From Pediococcus acidilactici DSM 20284 (GTDB lineage Bacteria; Bacillota; Bacilli; Lactobacillales; Lactobacillaceae): 64,000 bases of DNA. Shown here in pieces: positions 28,131 through 38,166 of this stretch. The stretch covers positions 1,873,623 to 1,937,622 of the forward strand of contig NZ_GL397067.1 of NCBI RefSeq assembly GCF_000146325.1. Direction: 5' to 3'. The notes below the pieces were generated by a model. That model worked only from the letters and a program-made list of their open reading frames with translations. It was not told the origin of the DNA and searched no databases. The first letter of the stretch is position 1; each line of letters starts with the position of its first letter. The position numbers and the translations under genes are program-made.

Positions 28131-28158
28131 ATAGTAACCGTTTTCAACCGTTTGTCAA
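28131..28158 (-). promoter_or_regulatory. nox promoter with overlapping cre-like site
   Basis: TTGACA (28153-28158), 16-base spacer, TACTAT (28131-28136). TGAAAACGGTTACT at 28133-28146 matches the cre consensus at 13 of 14 positions and covers the -10 element. AACGGTT is also directly repeated there. CcpA repression in rapid sugar use is the likely meaning. Confidence 0.65.
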
Positions 28159-28265
28159 CTACTACACAAGTCTTGGAAACGCCCGCTTTATCCCGGCTAT
28201 TGAACCTAATAGTTAACACTGTTGATTTATTGGGAATAAATTAGCACATTCGCTTTTGAAAGCAT

Positions 28266-28315
28266 AAAAAAGTTGGGACTAAAATTCACAAAAAATTTTC
28301 ATTCCCAACTCTTTT
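28266..28315 (-). terminator. terminator of the beta-glucoside operon
   Basis: On the minus strand AGTTGGGAATGAAAATTTT and AAAATTTTAGTCCCAACT-like arms (shown on plus as AGTTGGGACT ... ATTCCCAACT) pair around a short loop, followed by TTTTTTATG, 27 bases past the regulator gene. Confidence 0.75.
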
Positions 28316-28341
28316 ACTTAAAATTAACCGTTCTCATAACA

Positions 28342-29103
28342 CTATTTTTTAACCTTGGTAGTCACCTTATTATTTTTCATCAGCTCGCCACACCGCTGAC
28401 CAATTTGTTCTAAAACGTAAACTACCGGCACTTGGGAAGTGAAGTCTAGCGTTCCCACTTTCTTTTCCGGAATGTCGTATGCCAGACAATGGTCGCAAAC
28501 CCGTGCAAGGGTTGAAAGGTGGTTGGCCGTTACCGCAACGGTAGTCGCCCCATTTTGTCGGTAATAATTAGCTTGTCGCAAAATTGCATCGGACTCGCCC
28601 GAAACGGACAAAAACATGATCAAAGTTTTAGTATAGTCCCGGCCCTCAATCGGTTGCGGCTGATACGGATCCATAATTGCCAAAGAAAACAATCCATAAT
28701 TAGATAACACTCGGGCACCGTACTGTGCGAGACTGCTACTCGATCCCATCCCTAAAAAGAGGCGGGTATGCGCCTTTAAAAATAACTGCGCTATCGCGGA
28801 AATTTTTTGCCGGTACTTAGGCAAATTAGCCTGCGTTAAAAATTGGGCAATTGGCCCCCATTCTTGTTCTACCTGTCCAAACCGGTCGGGTTTATCATGA
28901 TGTCGCAACGCATATTTGAAATCAGAAAATCCTTCGTAACCCATTTTCTTCAAAAAACGCAAAACCGTAGTGGACGATACGTGACTTTTAGCTGATAAAT
29001 CTCGAATCGTCATCGTTTTACATTCTTCAAGATGACCCGCAACGTACTTATAAACAAACATTTCTAATTGATTGAGGGTCTGAATTCGTTCGTAACTAAA
29101 CAC
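28342..29103 (-). CDS. MurR/RpiR family transcriptional regulator
   Basis: 253 aa. N-terminal helix-turn-helix (TIRDLSAKSHVSSTTVLRFL, about 30-50) and a C-terminal SIS sugar-phosphate-binding domain (LGMGSSSSLAQYGARVL and FLSVSGESDAILRQ, about 130-200). It is the last gene of the IIB-IIA-phospho-beta-glucosidase operon, so its effector is probably a phosphorylated beta-glucoside or glucose 6-phosphate. Start chosen at GTG 29103, eight bases after AAGGAGG; the GTG three codons earlier overlaps that site. Confidence 0.88.
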   Translation of the reverse strand: MFSYERIQTLNQLEMFVYKYVAGHLEECKTMTIRDLSAKSHVSSTTVLRFLKKMGYEGFSDFKYALRHHDKPDRFGQVEQEWGPIAQFLTQANLPKYRQKISAIAQLFLKAHTRLFLGMGSSSSLAQYGARVLSNYGLFSLAIMDPYQPQPIEGRDYTKTLIMFLSVSGESDAILRQANYYRQNGATTVAVTANHLSTLARVCDHCLAYDIPEKKVGTLDFTSQVPVVYVLEQIGQRCGELMKNNKVTTKVKK

Positions 29104-29163
29104 CTTGATCACCTCCTTAAAACGGTATTAACCTTATGGCCTACGGGACGTCAGCGGCTTTAA

Positions 29164-30630
<1,467 letters not shown>

Positions 30631-30954
30631 TTACTTTTCAGCTAATTTCTTATATAAGTCCACAATTTCTCCGGCTAAATCCCGGAAAGTGATGGCATTC
30701 ATGATGTGGTCTTGGGAATGAACCGTTAATAAAGTTACCTTGGCATGGTTGCCGTTGGCTTCTTCAGTCAACATCCCGGTTTGGGCGTTATGTGCTTCAG
30801 TTAAAAAGCCGTCGGATTCCTTCAATTTTTCATCAGCACGCTTAAAATCGCCTTCCTTAGCAGCGTTAATTGCTTCAAAAGCAGAACTCTTTGCGTTCCC
30901 TCCGTTAATAATTAATCCCATAATTGCTTGCATATCTTGTTCTTGTTCAGCCAT
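30631..30954 (-). CDS. PTS lactose/cellobiose-type IIA component
   Basis: Cytosolic phosphocarrier, 107 aa. GLIINGGNAKSSAFEAI at the N-terminus and the phosphorylated His in LLTVHSQDHIMNAI are family landmarks. It passes phosphate from HPr to IIB. It ends twelve bases before the phospho-beta-glucosidase ATG. A terminator-like hairpin separates it from IIB, which may set lower expression of the downstream genes. Confidence 0.92.
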   Translation of the reverse strand: MAEQEQDMQAIMGLIINGGNAKSSAFEAINAAKEGDFKRADEKLKESDGFLTEAHNAQTGMLTEEANGNHAKVTLLTVHSQDHIMNAITFRDLAGEIVDLYKKLAEK

Positions 30955-30975
30955 TTAATTTACCCCTTTCGATAC

Positions 30976-31010
30976 AAAAAAGCGCTCCAGTTAAGTGAAA
31001 GCGCTTTTAA
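30976..31010 (-). terminator. hairpin between PTS IIB and IIA genes
   Basis: On the minus strand AAAAGCGCTTTCACTTAACT and AGCGCTTTTTT arms pair around AAAGCGCT/AGCGCTTTT and a T-run follows. The left arm also resembles a cre site. It may partly terminate or stabilise the IIB mRNA end. Confidence 0.6.
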
Positions 31011-31027
31011 AAAATTCACAAAGTTAC

Positions 31028-31339
31028 TTAGTTCCCCATTGCTGATAAAGCTTCTTTGAGAACTTTTTCGCCGTTCATCATGCCGTAGTCTTGCATATCA
31101 ATAACTTCTACTGGAATATCTAATTTCTTTTTGAAGTTGTCTTCTAGATAACGAACTTGCGGTCCAAGCATCAAAATGTCTGGTGATTTTTCGGATAATT
31201 TGTTATCCGCATCGGATGCCGCCGTTGCGAAGATTTCTGCGTCAACGCCTTCAGCTTCCGCAGCTTTTTGCATCTTGGAAACTAGTAAACTAGTCGACAT
31301 TCCTGCCGCACATACTAACATAATTGTTTTTTCAGCCAT
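31028..31339 (-). CDS. PTS cellobiose-type IIB component
   Basis: 103 aa phosphocarrier with the phosphorylated Cys in LVCAAGMSTSLLVSKM (about residue 10). It transfers phosphate to the sugar through a IIC membrane partner, which is not encoded nearby. Start MAEKTIMLV at 31339; the longer frame adds three residues. First gene of the operon, preceded by a cre site at 31382. Confidence 0.9.
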   Translation of the reverse strand: MAEKTIMLVCAAGMSTSLLVSKMQKAAEAEGVDAEIFATAASDADNKLSEKSPDILMLGPQVRYLEDNFKKKLDIPVEVIDMQDYGMMNGEKVLKEALSAMGN

Positions 31340-31381
31340 ATGAATCACTCCTGTAATAAATTTAATTTAGGCGGTTGACTA

Positions 31382-31395
31382 TGAAACCGCTTACG
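31382..31395. promoter_or_regulatory. cre-like site upstream of the beta-glucoside PTS operon
   Basis: TGAAACCGCTTACG matches TGWAANCGNTNWCA at 13 of 14 positions, about 43 bases before the IIB start. It lies in the divergent region shared with the GntR gene and suggests carbon catabolite control. Confidence 0.65.
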
Positions 31396-31494
31396 TTACA
31401 ATTGAATTATAAAACGTAGGTACAAATTTTACAAGTGCCAAACATTTAAATTTGTCACCAGGTTATTAAGACCAGATAAAGAAGGTGTCACTAA

Positions 31495-32190
31495 TTGTAT
31501 ACATTTATTGCAAATGATTTGATTTATAAAATTAATCACCATCAGTTCAAGGTAAAATTGCCTACCGAATACGAATTAATGAAAAAGTATAACGTTAGCC
31601 GGAACACAATTCGTAAGGCCATCGACATCATTAGCCAAAAGGGACTTGTGCGCCGGGTTCAAGGCAGCGGATACTACATTAATAATATCGGCGCGGACAC
31701 CGATCGGATCGTTAACCTCACCATGGGGGTTTCCGAGGGGTTTAACCATCAAAAGCTAACTTCTCGGGTAGTTACTTTTGACCGGATGATTGCCGACCGG
31801 GCCATGGCGAATGAGTTTGGTTGTGAAGATGGCGATGAACTATACCGAATCATCCGGTATCGTTACCGTAAAAATCAGCCTTATATATTGGAATACGCTT
31901 ACTACGAACGTAATGAAGTCCCTTTTCTACCAGTCGACGTCCTGCATGAATCAATCCTCGAGTTTATCAAAGCCGAATACGATGTCACCGTTGATTCGAG
32001 CGACCAATACGTTGGCATTGAACCGTTATCGCCAGAAGCTGCGTCCATTACCGGCTTTCCTCAAGGCGATCGCTATATCACCCTTTACCAGTCGCATTAC
32101 CGGAAGAATAACGTTTTATTCAACTTCTCGAAAACTTATTACTTAGATCGCGGAACCCGTTTCTACTTCCATGCCATTAACCAGAGCTAG
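31495..32190 (+). CDS. GntR family regulator (HutC/UTRA type)
   Basis: 231 aa. Winged helix at residues 1-65 (KLPTEYELMKKYNVSRNTIRKAIDII ... GLVRRVQGSGYYI regions) and a UTRA sensor domain from about 85. TTG start at 31495 follows GAAGGTG. It is divergent from the beta-glucoside PTS operon and is its likely regulator. ATTGTATACAT, a GTATAC-centred palindrome of the kind bound by GntR proteins, overlaps its start codon and could be an autoregulatory site. GGTACAAATTT (31418) and AAATTTGTCACC (31449) form another near-inverted repeat in the intergenic region. Confidence 0.88.
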   Translation: MYTFIANDLIYKINHHQFKVKLPTEYELMKKYNVSRNTIRKAIDIISQKGLVRRVQGSGYYINNIGADTDRIVNLTMGVSEGFNHQKLTSRVVTFDRMIADRAMANEFGCEDGDELYRIIRYRYRKNQPYILEYAYYERNEVPFLPVDVLHESILEFIKAEYDVTVDSSDQYVGIEPLSPEAASITGFPQGDRYITLYQSHYRKNNVLFNFSKTYYLDRGTRFYFHAINQS

Positions 32191-32208
32191 GTAATTTTTA
32201 AATCGTCG

Positions 32209-32238
32209 TTGACAAACTAAAAAGTCTTCCGTTATACT
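32209..32238 (+). promoter_or_regulatory. promoter of the tryptophan transporter operon
   Basis: TTGACA (32209-32214), 18-base spacer, TATACT (32233-32238). Transcription would begin near 32245, ahead of the leader peptide. Confidence 0.75.
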
Positions 32239-32273
32239 CATGGAAGATTAACTTGTAAGGTAGGAATAAACAA

Positions 32274-32324
32274 ATGAGCATTTTAAAACGAAAAAATGTC
32301 AATAATGGTTGGCAAAGCCGGTAA
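32274..32324 (+). CDS. tryptophan leader peptide
   Basis: A 16-residue ORF, MSILKRKNVNNGWQSR, with a single Trp codon near the end. A GGTAGGA site lies upstream. It precedes an attenuator and a trpXYZ-type transporter. Ribosome stalling at the UGG codon would influence folding of the downstream hairpin that begins at the AGCCGG at the peptide's end. Too small for ordinary gene calling. A single-Trp leader is unusual next to the two-Trp E. coli trpL. Confidence 0.75.
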   Translation: MSILKRKNVNNGWQSR

Positions 32325-32448
32325 CTAGGTTGTGTTTTGCAAAGGCAAGATACGACCTGTATACAGATCGTATCTGTGCCGGCTCATTTGTGTTGAATAA
32401 CGCTGATAATCGCCCGCATGGATCATTAACCGCCATGCGGGCCTTTTT
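32318..32448 (+). promoter_or_regulatory. trp attenuator with intrinsic terminator
   Basis: AGCCGG at the leader-peptide end pairs with CCGGCT at about 32380, enclosing the hairpin AGATACGA/TCGTATCT. Then a strong terminator, GCCCGCATGG/CCATGCGGGC (32412-32441), with TTTTTT. The layout fits transcription attenuation controlled by the leader peptide. I cannot fold alternatives by computation, so the exact antiterminator is inferred. Confidence 0.75.
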
Positions 32449-32507
32449 TGGACAGGCCCTCTGGGTTTGTCCTTTTTTATTACTTTATTTTAAGGAGCTT
32501 TGCTTGT

Positions 32508-33503
32508 ATGAAAAGAATGTTAAGTTTTATCGTCATCATTTTTGCGTTTCTGGGATTTGCCTTTTTCAAAGAAGGAAATTCTACCAACCAGGCTAGCCAA
32601 ACCACTAAAAAGATTGGCATCCTACAACTAATGGACCAACCAGCTTTAAAACAAATTCAGCGCGGGGTTTACGCTGGCTTAAAGCAAACCGGATTTACCG
32701 AAGGAAAGAACCTAAAGGTGGACTACCAAAATGCTCAAGGAAATCAGAGTAACCTCAAGACCATGAGCGAGAAGTTTGAAAATGAAGGGGTCGACCTATC
32801 GATTGGAATTACCACCCCAGCCGCCCTTGCTTTGGCAAATACTACCAGTACGACGCCGGTCATTATGAGCGGGATTACCGATCCCAAAGGTGCTCGTCTA
32901 ATGACTAACCTAAAGCATCCGACTACGAACGTTACCGGCGTCTCCGACCAAGCGCCGTTAGCCCAACAGTTGCAATTAATTCAGCAGCTTATGCCACATT
33001 TGCACACTTTGGGGATTATTTATACTTCTAGTGACAACTCGGCCGTGACCCAGTACCACCAATTTAAAAAACTGGCCCAGAAGGCGGGCATTAATCTTAA
33101 GGCGTATTCCATCGCGAATTCCAACGACCTTAACCAGGTTTCGCAATCCATGGTCCAGGCGGTGGACGCGGTTTACGTTCCAACCGACAACACCATTGCC
33201 GGAGCGATGTCAACGTTGGTCAAAAACACCAACGCGGCTAACGTGCCCGTTTTCCCAGCAGTCGATTCCATGGTCAAAAATGGCGGAATTGCCACTTACA
33301 GCGTGAACCAGTATAAACTTGGCGTGTTGACTGGAAAAATGGCCGGGCGGATTTTAAAGGGGGAAAAAGTTCGGGAAAATCCGGTCGAATATCTTAAACG
33401 CGGCGACCTAACCATTAACTTAAAACAAGCGCAACAAATGGGAATTAAAATTCCTAATAACTTACTACAAAAAGCACAAAAGGAAGGGGGTATTTACAAA
33501 TGA
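32508..33503 (+). CDS. trpX: ABC transporter substrate-binding protein, TrpX-type
   Basis: 331 aa, ABC_sub_bind family. An N-terminal hydrophobic signal/anchor (about 4-20) has no lipobox Cys, so it would be secreted with cleavage or anchored by that segment. Body: KIGILQLMDQPALKQIQRGV and repeated periplasmic-binding folds, e.g. VTGVSDQAPLAQQLQLIQQL. ATG 32508 has AAGGAG nine bases upstream. The Trp leader supports tryptophan or a precursor as substrate. Overlaps the permease by four bases. Confidence 0.88.
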   Translation: MKRMLSFIVIIFAFLGFAFFKEGNSTNQASQTTKKIGILQLMDQPALKQIQRGVYAGLKQTGFTEGKNLKVDYQNAQGNQSNLKTMSEKFENEGVDLSIGITTPAALALANTTSTTPVIMSGITDPKGARLMTNLKHPTTNVTGVSDQAPLAQQLQLIQQLMPHLHTLGIIYTSSDNSAVTQYHQFKKLAQKAGINLKAYSIANSNDLNQVSQSMVQAVDAVYVPTDNTIAGAMSTLVKNTNAANVPVFPAVDSMVKNGGIATYSVNQYKLGVLTGKMAGRILKGEKVRENPVEYLKRGDLTINLKQAQQMGIKIPNNLLQKAQKEGGIYK

Positions 33504-34420
33504 ATCTAATTACTTCTGCTATCGGCCAGGGGTTGCTGTGGGGGCTCCTTGGCGTAGGATTATTTTTAACTTTTCGGATTTTAGACTTTCCTGACATGAC
33601 CGTGGAAGGGACCTTTCCGTTAGGAGCAGCCGTGAGCGTGACCGCAATTACTCACGGAGTAGACCCGCTTTTGGCAACCGTACTAGCATTTGGCGTAGGT
33701 ATGTTAGCAGGTCTGACCACCGGCTTACTGTACACTAAGGGAAAGATTCCAATTTTATTGGCCGGAATCTTAGTGATGACCGCCTGCTACTCCATCAACT
33801 TACGAATTATGGGGACTTCGAACGTATCCTTATTAGGACATCACACCTTGTTTAGCGGTGCGTTCCTAACTGCATTACCGCCCTTCTTCGATAGCGTACT
33901 GTTAGGCTTGTTAATTATCACCGTGGTGGTTGCCCTTCTAGCGCTTTTCTTGCAAACTGAGCTTGGCCAAGCCTTCATTGCAACCGGGGACAACGAAAAA
34001 ATGGCAAAATCTTTAGGCATTCATACCGACCAAATGAAAAACTTAGGCCTCATGGTTTCCAACGGTTTAATTGCCGTTTCTGGTGCCTTAATTGCCCAAA
34101 GCGACGGTTATTCCGACGTTAACATGGGAATTGGAATCATCGTAATCGGTCTTGCTTCAATCATTATCGGCGAAGTAGTTTTTGGAGAGTTGACCATGAA
34201 CCAGCGTCTCGTTGCCGTGGTTTGCGGTAGCATCATCTACCGGTTCGTACTTCTCTTAGTCCTCAAGGCCGGCTTTAACACCAATGATTTAAACTTAATT
34301 TCTTCATTAGTACTGGCCCTTTGCCTAATGTTGCCAACCTTACGCCAAAAGCTGCGTTTATCCAACATTGTCCGTCGCGGCCTTTCACCAATTAGTCAGG
34401 AGCGTGATTCAAATGAATAA
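33500..34420 (+). CDS. trpY: ABC transporter permease, TrpY-type
   Basis: 306 aa with about nine hydrophobic segments; the opening GQGLLWGLLGVGLFLTFRIL and PDMTVEGTFPLGAAV match the permease partner of ABC_sub_bind systems. ATGA overlap with trpX and eight-base overlap with the ATPase imply coupled translation. Confidence 0.9.
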   Translation: MNLITSAIGQGLLWGLLGVGLFLTFRILDFPDMTVEGTFPLGAAVSVTAITHGVDPLLATVLAFGVGMLAGLTTGLLYTKGKIPILLAGILVMTACYSINLRIMGTSNVSLLGHHTLFSGAFLTALPPFFDSVLLGLLIITVVVALLALFLQTELGQAFIATGDNEKMAKSLGIHTDQMKNLGLMVSNGLIAVSGALIAQSDGYSDVNMGIGIIVIGLASIIIGEVVFGELTMNQRLVAVVCGSIIYRFVLLLVLKAGFNTNDLNLISSLVLALCLMLPTLRQKLRLSNIVRRGLSPISQERDSNE

Positions 34421-35171
34421 CCAAGTAATTTTAGAATTAAAAAACGTGTCCGTCTACGCCAACCGGCACACTGGCGAAGAAATCCAAATTTTAAAAAACA
34501 TTAACTTAAAGGTCTACCAAAACGACTTTATCACCCTGTTAGGTTCTAACGGAGCTGGTAAATCAACCCTTTTTAACGTGATCGCTGGAAACTTAGCCGT
34601 TGACGAAGGCCAGATTTTGCTTGCGGGAAAAGACATTACCCACCTTTCCGAAGAAAAACGGACTCGCTACATTAGTCGGGTTTTCCAAGACCCTAAGTTG
34701 GGAACCGCCCCCCGCATGACCGTTGCGGAAAACCTATTATTAGCTACGAAACGCGGACAACGTCGCGGATTGCGGCCCCGCCGCCTAAACCAACATACTG
34801 CCGAATTCAAACAAATTACCGCAAGCATGCCTAACCAACTTAGCGACCGGCTTAAAACCCCAACCGGAAGCCTATCTGGCGGACAACGCCAAGCTTTAAG
34901 CTTCTTGATGGCAACCATCAAGCGACCGGAAATTCTTTTACTAGATGAGCACACGGCGGCCCTCGACCCCAAAACCAGCACCGAGTTAATGGTGGCTACC
35001 CAAGAACGGATTACTGCGGATCATTTAACCGCCCTGATGATCACCCACCAACTTAGCGACGCGGTCAAATACGGTAACCGGCTTTTAGTCTTACGAAACG
35101 GGCAAATCACCCAAGATTTAAACGCCGAAGAAAAGGCTCAGGCGGATTTACGAGAACTTTCAATTTATTAA
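34413..35171 (+). CDS. trpZ: ABC transporter ATPase, TrpZ-type
   Basis: 252 aa. Walker A GSNGAGKSTLFN (about 45), signature LSGGQRQAL (about 150), Walker B ILLLDEHTAALD; the D-loop and H-loop (MITHQL) are present. Start at ATG 34413 with AGGAG upstream; a longer frame starting at 34368 overlaps trpY deeply and lacks a ribosome binding site. Completes a trpXYZ operon. Confidence 0.92.
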   Translation: MNNQVILELKNVSVYANRHTGEEIQILKNINLKVYQNDFITLLGSNGAGKSTLFNVIAGNLAVDEGQILLAGKDITHLSEEKRTRYISRVFQDPKLGTAPRMTVAENLLLATKRGQRRGLRPRRLNQHTAEFKQITASMPNQLSDRLKTPTGSLSGGQRQALSFLMATIKRPEILLLDEHTAALDPKTSTELMVATQERITADHLTALMITHQLSDAVKYGNRLLVLRNGQITQDLNAEEKAQADLRELSIY

Positions 35172-35226
35172 GATTACACTGCCTTATATAACGAATCATT
35201 ATCCTTAACGATTAAAAATAAATATT

Positions 35227-35255
35227 TTTCATTATCCACAATTACGGATATAATG
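35227..35255 (+). promoter_or_regulatory. predicted promoter of the hydrolase gene
   Basis: TTTTCA (35227-35232), 17-base spacer, TATAAT (35250-35255), 50 bases before the start. Confidence 0.55.
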
Positions 35256-35304
35256 TGAACAATTCCAAATCCATTGAGAATTTCACAATGTTAAGGAGAA
35301 TTTG

Positions 35305-36180
35305 ATGAAAAAAATATTATTAGTTTTATTGGGATTGCTGATTATCGCAACTGGAATAGTCTACTTGACGGGTCCGCATCGTTCATCAACTACCGCAAAA
35401 TACGTTCAGTCCACCACTCCAACGTTATTTGTCCACGGATGGGGAAGCAGCTTTCACGCCGAAGAAAAAATGGTGGACGCAGCTCGCCAAGCCGGAGTAA
35501 CTAATACCGTAGTCCGCGCAGACGTTGCTAAAAATGGCCAAGTTACGTTTAATCATTCCATTCCCGCGGACGCAATTAACCCCATTGTGGAAGTTAACTT
35601 AGCGGATAACAAACTGACGGCAAATAATCACCACGAAGATTACGTTAGCGGATATCATCGTGGCGGCGAATACATTAAACAAGTTGTCGTTGCTTTAGAA
35701 AAACAGCATCATTATCACTCAATCAACCTAGTTGGACATTCGATGGGAAACCTTGAAATCATCAATTATCTCAATGATAATTTGCACAATGCCAAGCTTC
35801 CTCAGGTTGCTCACTTGGTAGCAATTGCGGGACATTACAACGGGCTGATGGGTGAAAAGAAGAGTGAGCAAGCCACCGTTAACCAGGCTACTGGTAAGCC
35901 AAGCTGGATGGCCCCTGCTTACCGAGAATTGCTTAACCTGCGCAAAAATTTTCCTACTTCAACTGCCGTACTTAATATTTATGGCGATTTAGACGATGGC
36001 AGTCATTCTGACGAAGCCGTGCCGGTAAATTCTGCTAAGTCGCTAAAATATTTAGTAAGTCCTCGAGCTAAGTCATACACGGAGCTTGAAATCCATGGAA
36101 AAAACGCGCAACACAGCAAGTTGCATAACAATGCCCGGGTTAACCGCGCGTTGATCAAGTTTTTATGGCAAAAGAAGTAG
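35305..36180 (+). CDS. alpha/beta hydrolase, DUF915 type
   Basis: 291 aa, membrane-anchored or secreted: residues 3-21 are a hydrophobic signal/anchor. HGWGSSF forms the oxyanion region, the nucleophile elbow is GHSMGN with S146, the acid is probably in GDLDDGSHSDE, and the His in KNAQHSKLHNN. Common in lactobacilli as a cell-surface hydrolase of unknown substrate (possibly an esterase). ATG 35305 with AAGGAG upstream. It ends close to a family A repeat. Confidence 0.88.
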   Translation: MKKILLVLLGLLIIATGIVYLTGPHRSSTTAKYVQSTTPTLFVHGWGSSFHAEEKMVDAARQAGVTNTVVRADVAKNGQVTFNHSIPADAINPIVEVNLADNKLTANNHHEDYVSGYHRGGEYIKQVVVALEKQHHYHSINLVGHSMGNLEIINYLNDNLHNAKLPQVAHLVAIAGHYNGLMGEKKSEQATVNQATGKPSWMAPAYRELLNLRKNFPTSTAVLNIYGDLDDGSHSDEAVPVNSAKSLKYLVSPRAKSYTELEIHGKNAQHSKLHNNARVNRALIKFLWQKK

Positions 36181-36237
36181 TGGTCATTTTTAAGCACCCT
36201 GACCCACTAATCTAAGAAATCGGCTAACGCAAAAAAT

Positions 36238-36457
36238 GAGAGTGGGACAAAAGTCTCTAAACAAAAAAACGGTTCATGAGGTAAAACTTCCTCATGAATC
36301 GTTTTTATTTTGGTGTTTTGACTTCAATAGAGCCACAACGTGTGCCAAAAGTCAGTTTGTTCCGCTTAACCAAAAATTGGCCATCATGCCCAATTCAGGC
36401 ATCATGGTCAATTTTCAGTTAATGCTCGCAAACTACCCGACTTTTGTCCCACTCTCA
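36238..36457. repeat. family A repeat, copy 2, complete with inverted ends
   Basis: 220 bp from GAGAGTGGGACAAAAGTC to GACTTTTGTCCCACTCTC, perfect terminal inverted repeats. Inside: the ACGGTTCATGAGG/CCTCATGAATCGT hairpin, then TTGGTGTTTTGACTTCAA and a second inverted part (TTGGCCATCATGCC/GGCATCATGGTCAA). It separates convergent hydrolase and MFS genes and probably terminates both. The size and inverted ends are MITE-like. Confidence 0.8.
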
Positions 36458-36476
36458 TTTTTAGTGGCTCAATTAC

Positions 36477-37913
36477 TTATTTTTCAGCATCCTTAGCCGT
36501 AGTAATTCTCAATGAAGCTAATAAGCCAACCACAATTAAAGCAATTGTAAAGTAAAATCCGTAATGAGTACCGTTCGTAAATGCTGCACTCAAGTGGCCG
36601 CTGCCATGGTGATTTTGATATACCGTTTGGCCAATTCCCAACAAACTAGTTGCCAAGGCCGTCGCAATCGCACCTACAATTTGTTGCATAGTGTTCATGA
36701 TGGTACTTCCATCACCAGATTGTGCTCCCTGTAATGAATTCAACGCGTACGTTTGCGCAGGTGACATTGCTAACGGAGCGCCGACCATCAAAATTACGTG
36801 TGCTGCAATTAAATAAGCAATTGACGTATGGGTGGTGGTGAATATTAGCATTACCGCACCTACCAAGGCAATGATCAAGCCTAAGCGTACCGGAGTCTTT
36901 GCGCCTACTTTATCATAAAGCCGACCAGCGACCGCAGATACCAACGCGTTGATGATACCACCAGGTAACATAATAATCCCTGTTAAGGCAACTGGTAGTA
37001 ACAACCCCCGTTGAATGTACATTGGCAACAAGTACATTGCCGACAAAATAATGCCAAAATCTAACATTACTAAGACTGCGCCAGTCCGGAAAGCCGGAAT
37101 GGCAAAAATCTTTAAGTTAAGGACTGGTTCAGCAAGGGCAAGTTGCCGCTTAACGTAAAGTGCTAAGACGATAATTCCGACAATTAACGAGCCTAACACT
37201 AGCGGAGAAGCCCAACCTTGTTCACTGGCAAAGCTGACTCCCATTACGATCCCAGAAAAACCAATAATTGATTCTAGTAGGGAAAGGACGTCGACCTTAG
37301 GCTTCGTCAATTCACCGACGTTCTTCAAACCAAAAATCGCAAATAGTAACGCAATTACTAGGAATGGCACAAATGCCCAGAAAATCCAATTCCAAGACAA
37401 CTTAGCTAAAATCAACCCGGTTAACGTTGGACCAATTGCTGGTGCAAACATAATCACCAAGGCACACATTCCCATTGCCGCACCCAGTTTGTAAGGTGGG
37501 AAAACTTGCATTGCCACGGTAAACATCATTGGCAAGATCAAACCGGTCGCGATTCCTTGAATCATGCGCCCAACCAATAACATTGGAAAGGCTGTTGATA
37601 ACGCAGAAACTACCGCTCCGACGATAAACGCCAACAATCCAAATATAATAATCTGGCGGGTAGTAAACCATTTCGAAATTAAACTCGAAAATGGTAATAC
37701 GATTCCGATTACCAACATGTAACCCGTTACTAACCACTGGATCGTACCAGCAGCGACGTTTAAATGGTTCATTAATTGTGGTAAGGCAATGTTTAACGAA
37801 GTTTCGCTAAACATTCCTACGAACGCGCCAATCATCATGCTTGCCATGACTATCATGGGATGAGCAACTGGAACTCTAGCTTGCATCATGCCATTGTTTT
37901 CATTTTGTTTCAT
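36477..37913 (-). CDS. MFS drug exporter, DHA2 (EmrB/QacA) type
   Basis: 478 aa proton-driven efflux transporter with about 14 hydrophobic segments. Motifs: MNHLNVAAGTIQWLVTGYML, GRMIQGIATGLILP (motif C-like region), and GAIATALATSLLGIGQ. Substrate unknown. Single gene; a TetR gene lies 1.3 kb upstream but the Usp genes lie between, so direct regulation is uncertain. Confidence 0.88.
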   Translation of the reverse strand: MKQNENNGMMQARVPVAHPMIVMASMMIGAFVGMFSETSLNIALPQLMNHLNVAAGTIQWLVTGYMLVIGIVLPFSSLISKWFTTRQIIIFGLLAFIVGAVVSALSTAFPMLLVGRMIQGIATGLILPMMFTVAMQVFPPYKLGAAMGMCALVIMFAPAIGPTLTGLILAKLSWNWIFWAFVPFLVIALLFAIFGLKNVGELTKPKVDVLSLLESIIGFSGIVMGVSFASEQGWASPLVLGSLIVGIIVLALYVKRQLALAEPVLNLKIFAIPAFRTGAVLVMLDFGIILSAMYLLPMYIQRGLLLPVALTGIIMLPGGIINALVSAVAGRLYDKVGAKTPVRLGLIIALVGAVMLIFTTTHTSIAYLIAAHVILMVGAPLAMSPAQTYALNSLQGAQSGDGSTIMNTMQQIVGAIATALATSLLGIGQTVYQNHHGSGHLSAAFTNGTHYGFYFTIALIVVGLLASLRITTAKDAEK

Positions 37914-38063
37914 TTAAAATCAAACCCTCTTTCTTTCACGTACTCTAGTTGTTTTAAGTACCCTATCTAATGACGCAACTAGATTACTATAGCAGAAAGA
38001 AAATTTTTTCGTAAGTTTTTTCTTGAAACTTTGTGAAAACCACGCCTCATTGTTCTTAAAACA

Positions 38064-38104
38064 CAAAAAGAGTCTGCAGAGAACATCTCGCAGACCCTTT
38101 ATTT
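38064..38104 (-). terminator. terminator after the usp genes
   Basis: On the minus strand AGGGTCTGCGAGATG and TCTGCAGACTCTTTTT arms (GTCTGCgag/CTGCAGAC) form a stem with a T-run. A-rich flank gives partial bidirectionality. Confidence 0.7.
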
Positions 38105-38166
38105 ACTCATTTAATTAGTTATTCATCGGTTTCAGAAATCGCTAGCACCTTATTGAAAATAATGGT

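Noticed and set aside
36238..36457. Insertion sequence
   Set aside because: Inverted ends are present but the 220 bp have no transposase ORF. At most a non-autonomous (MITE-like) element.
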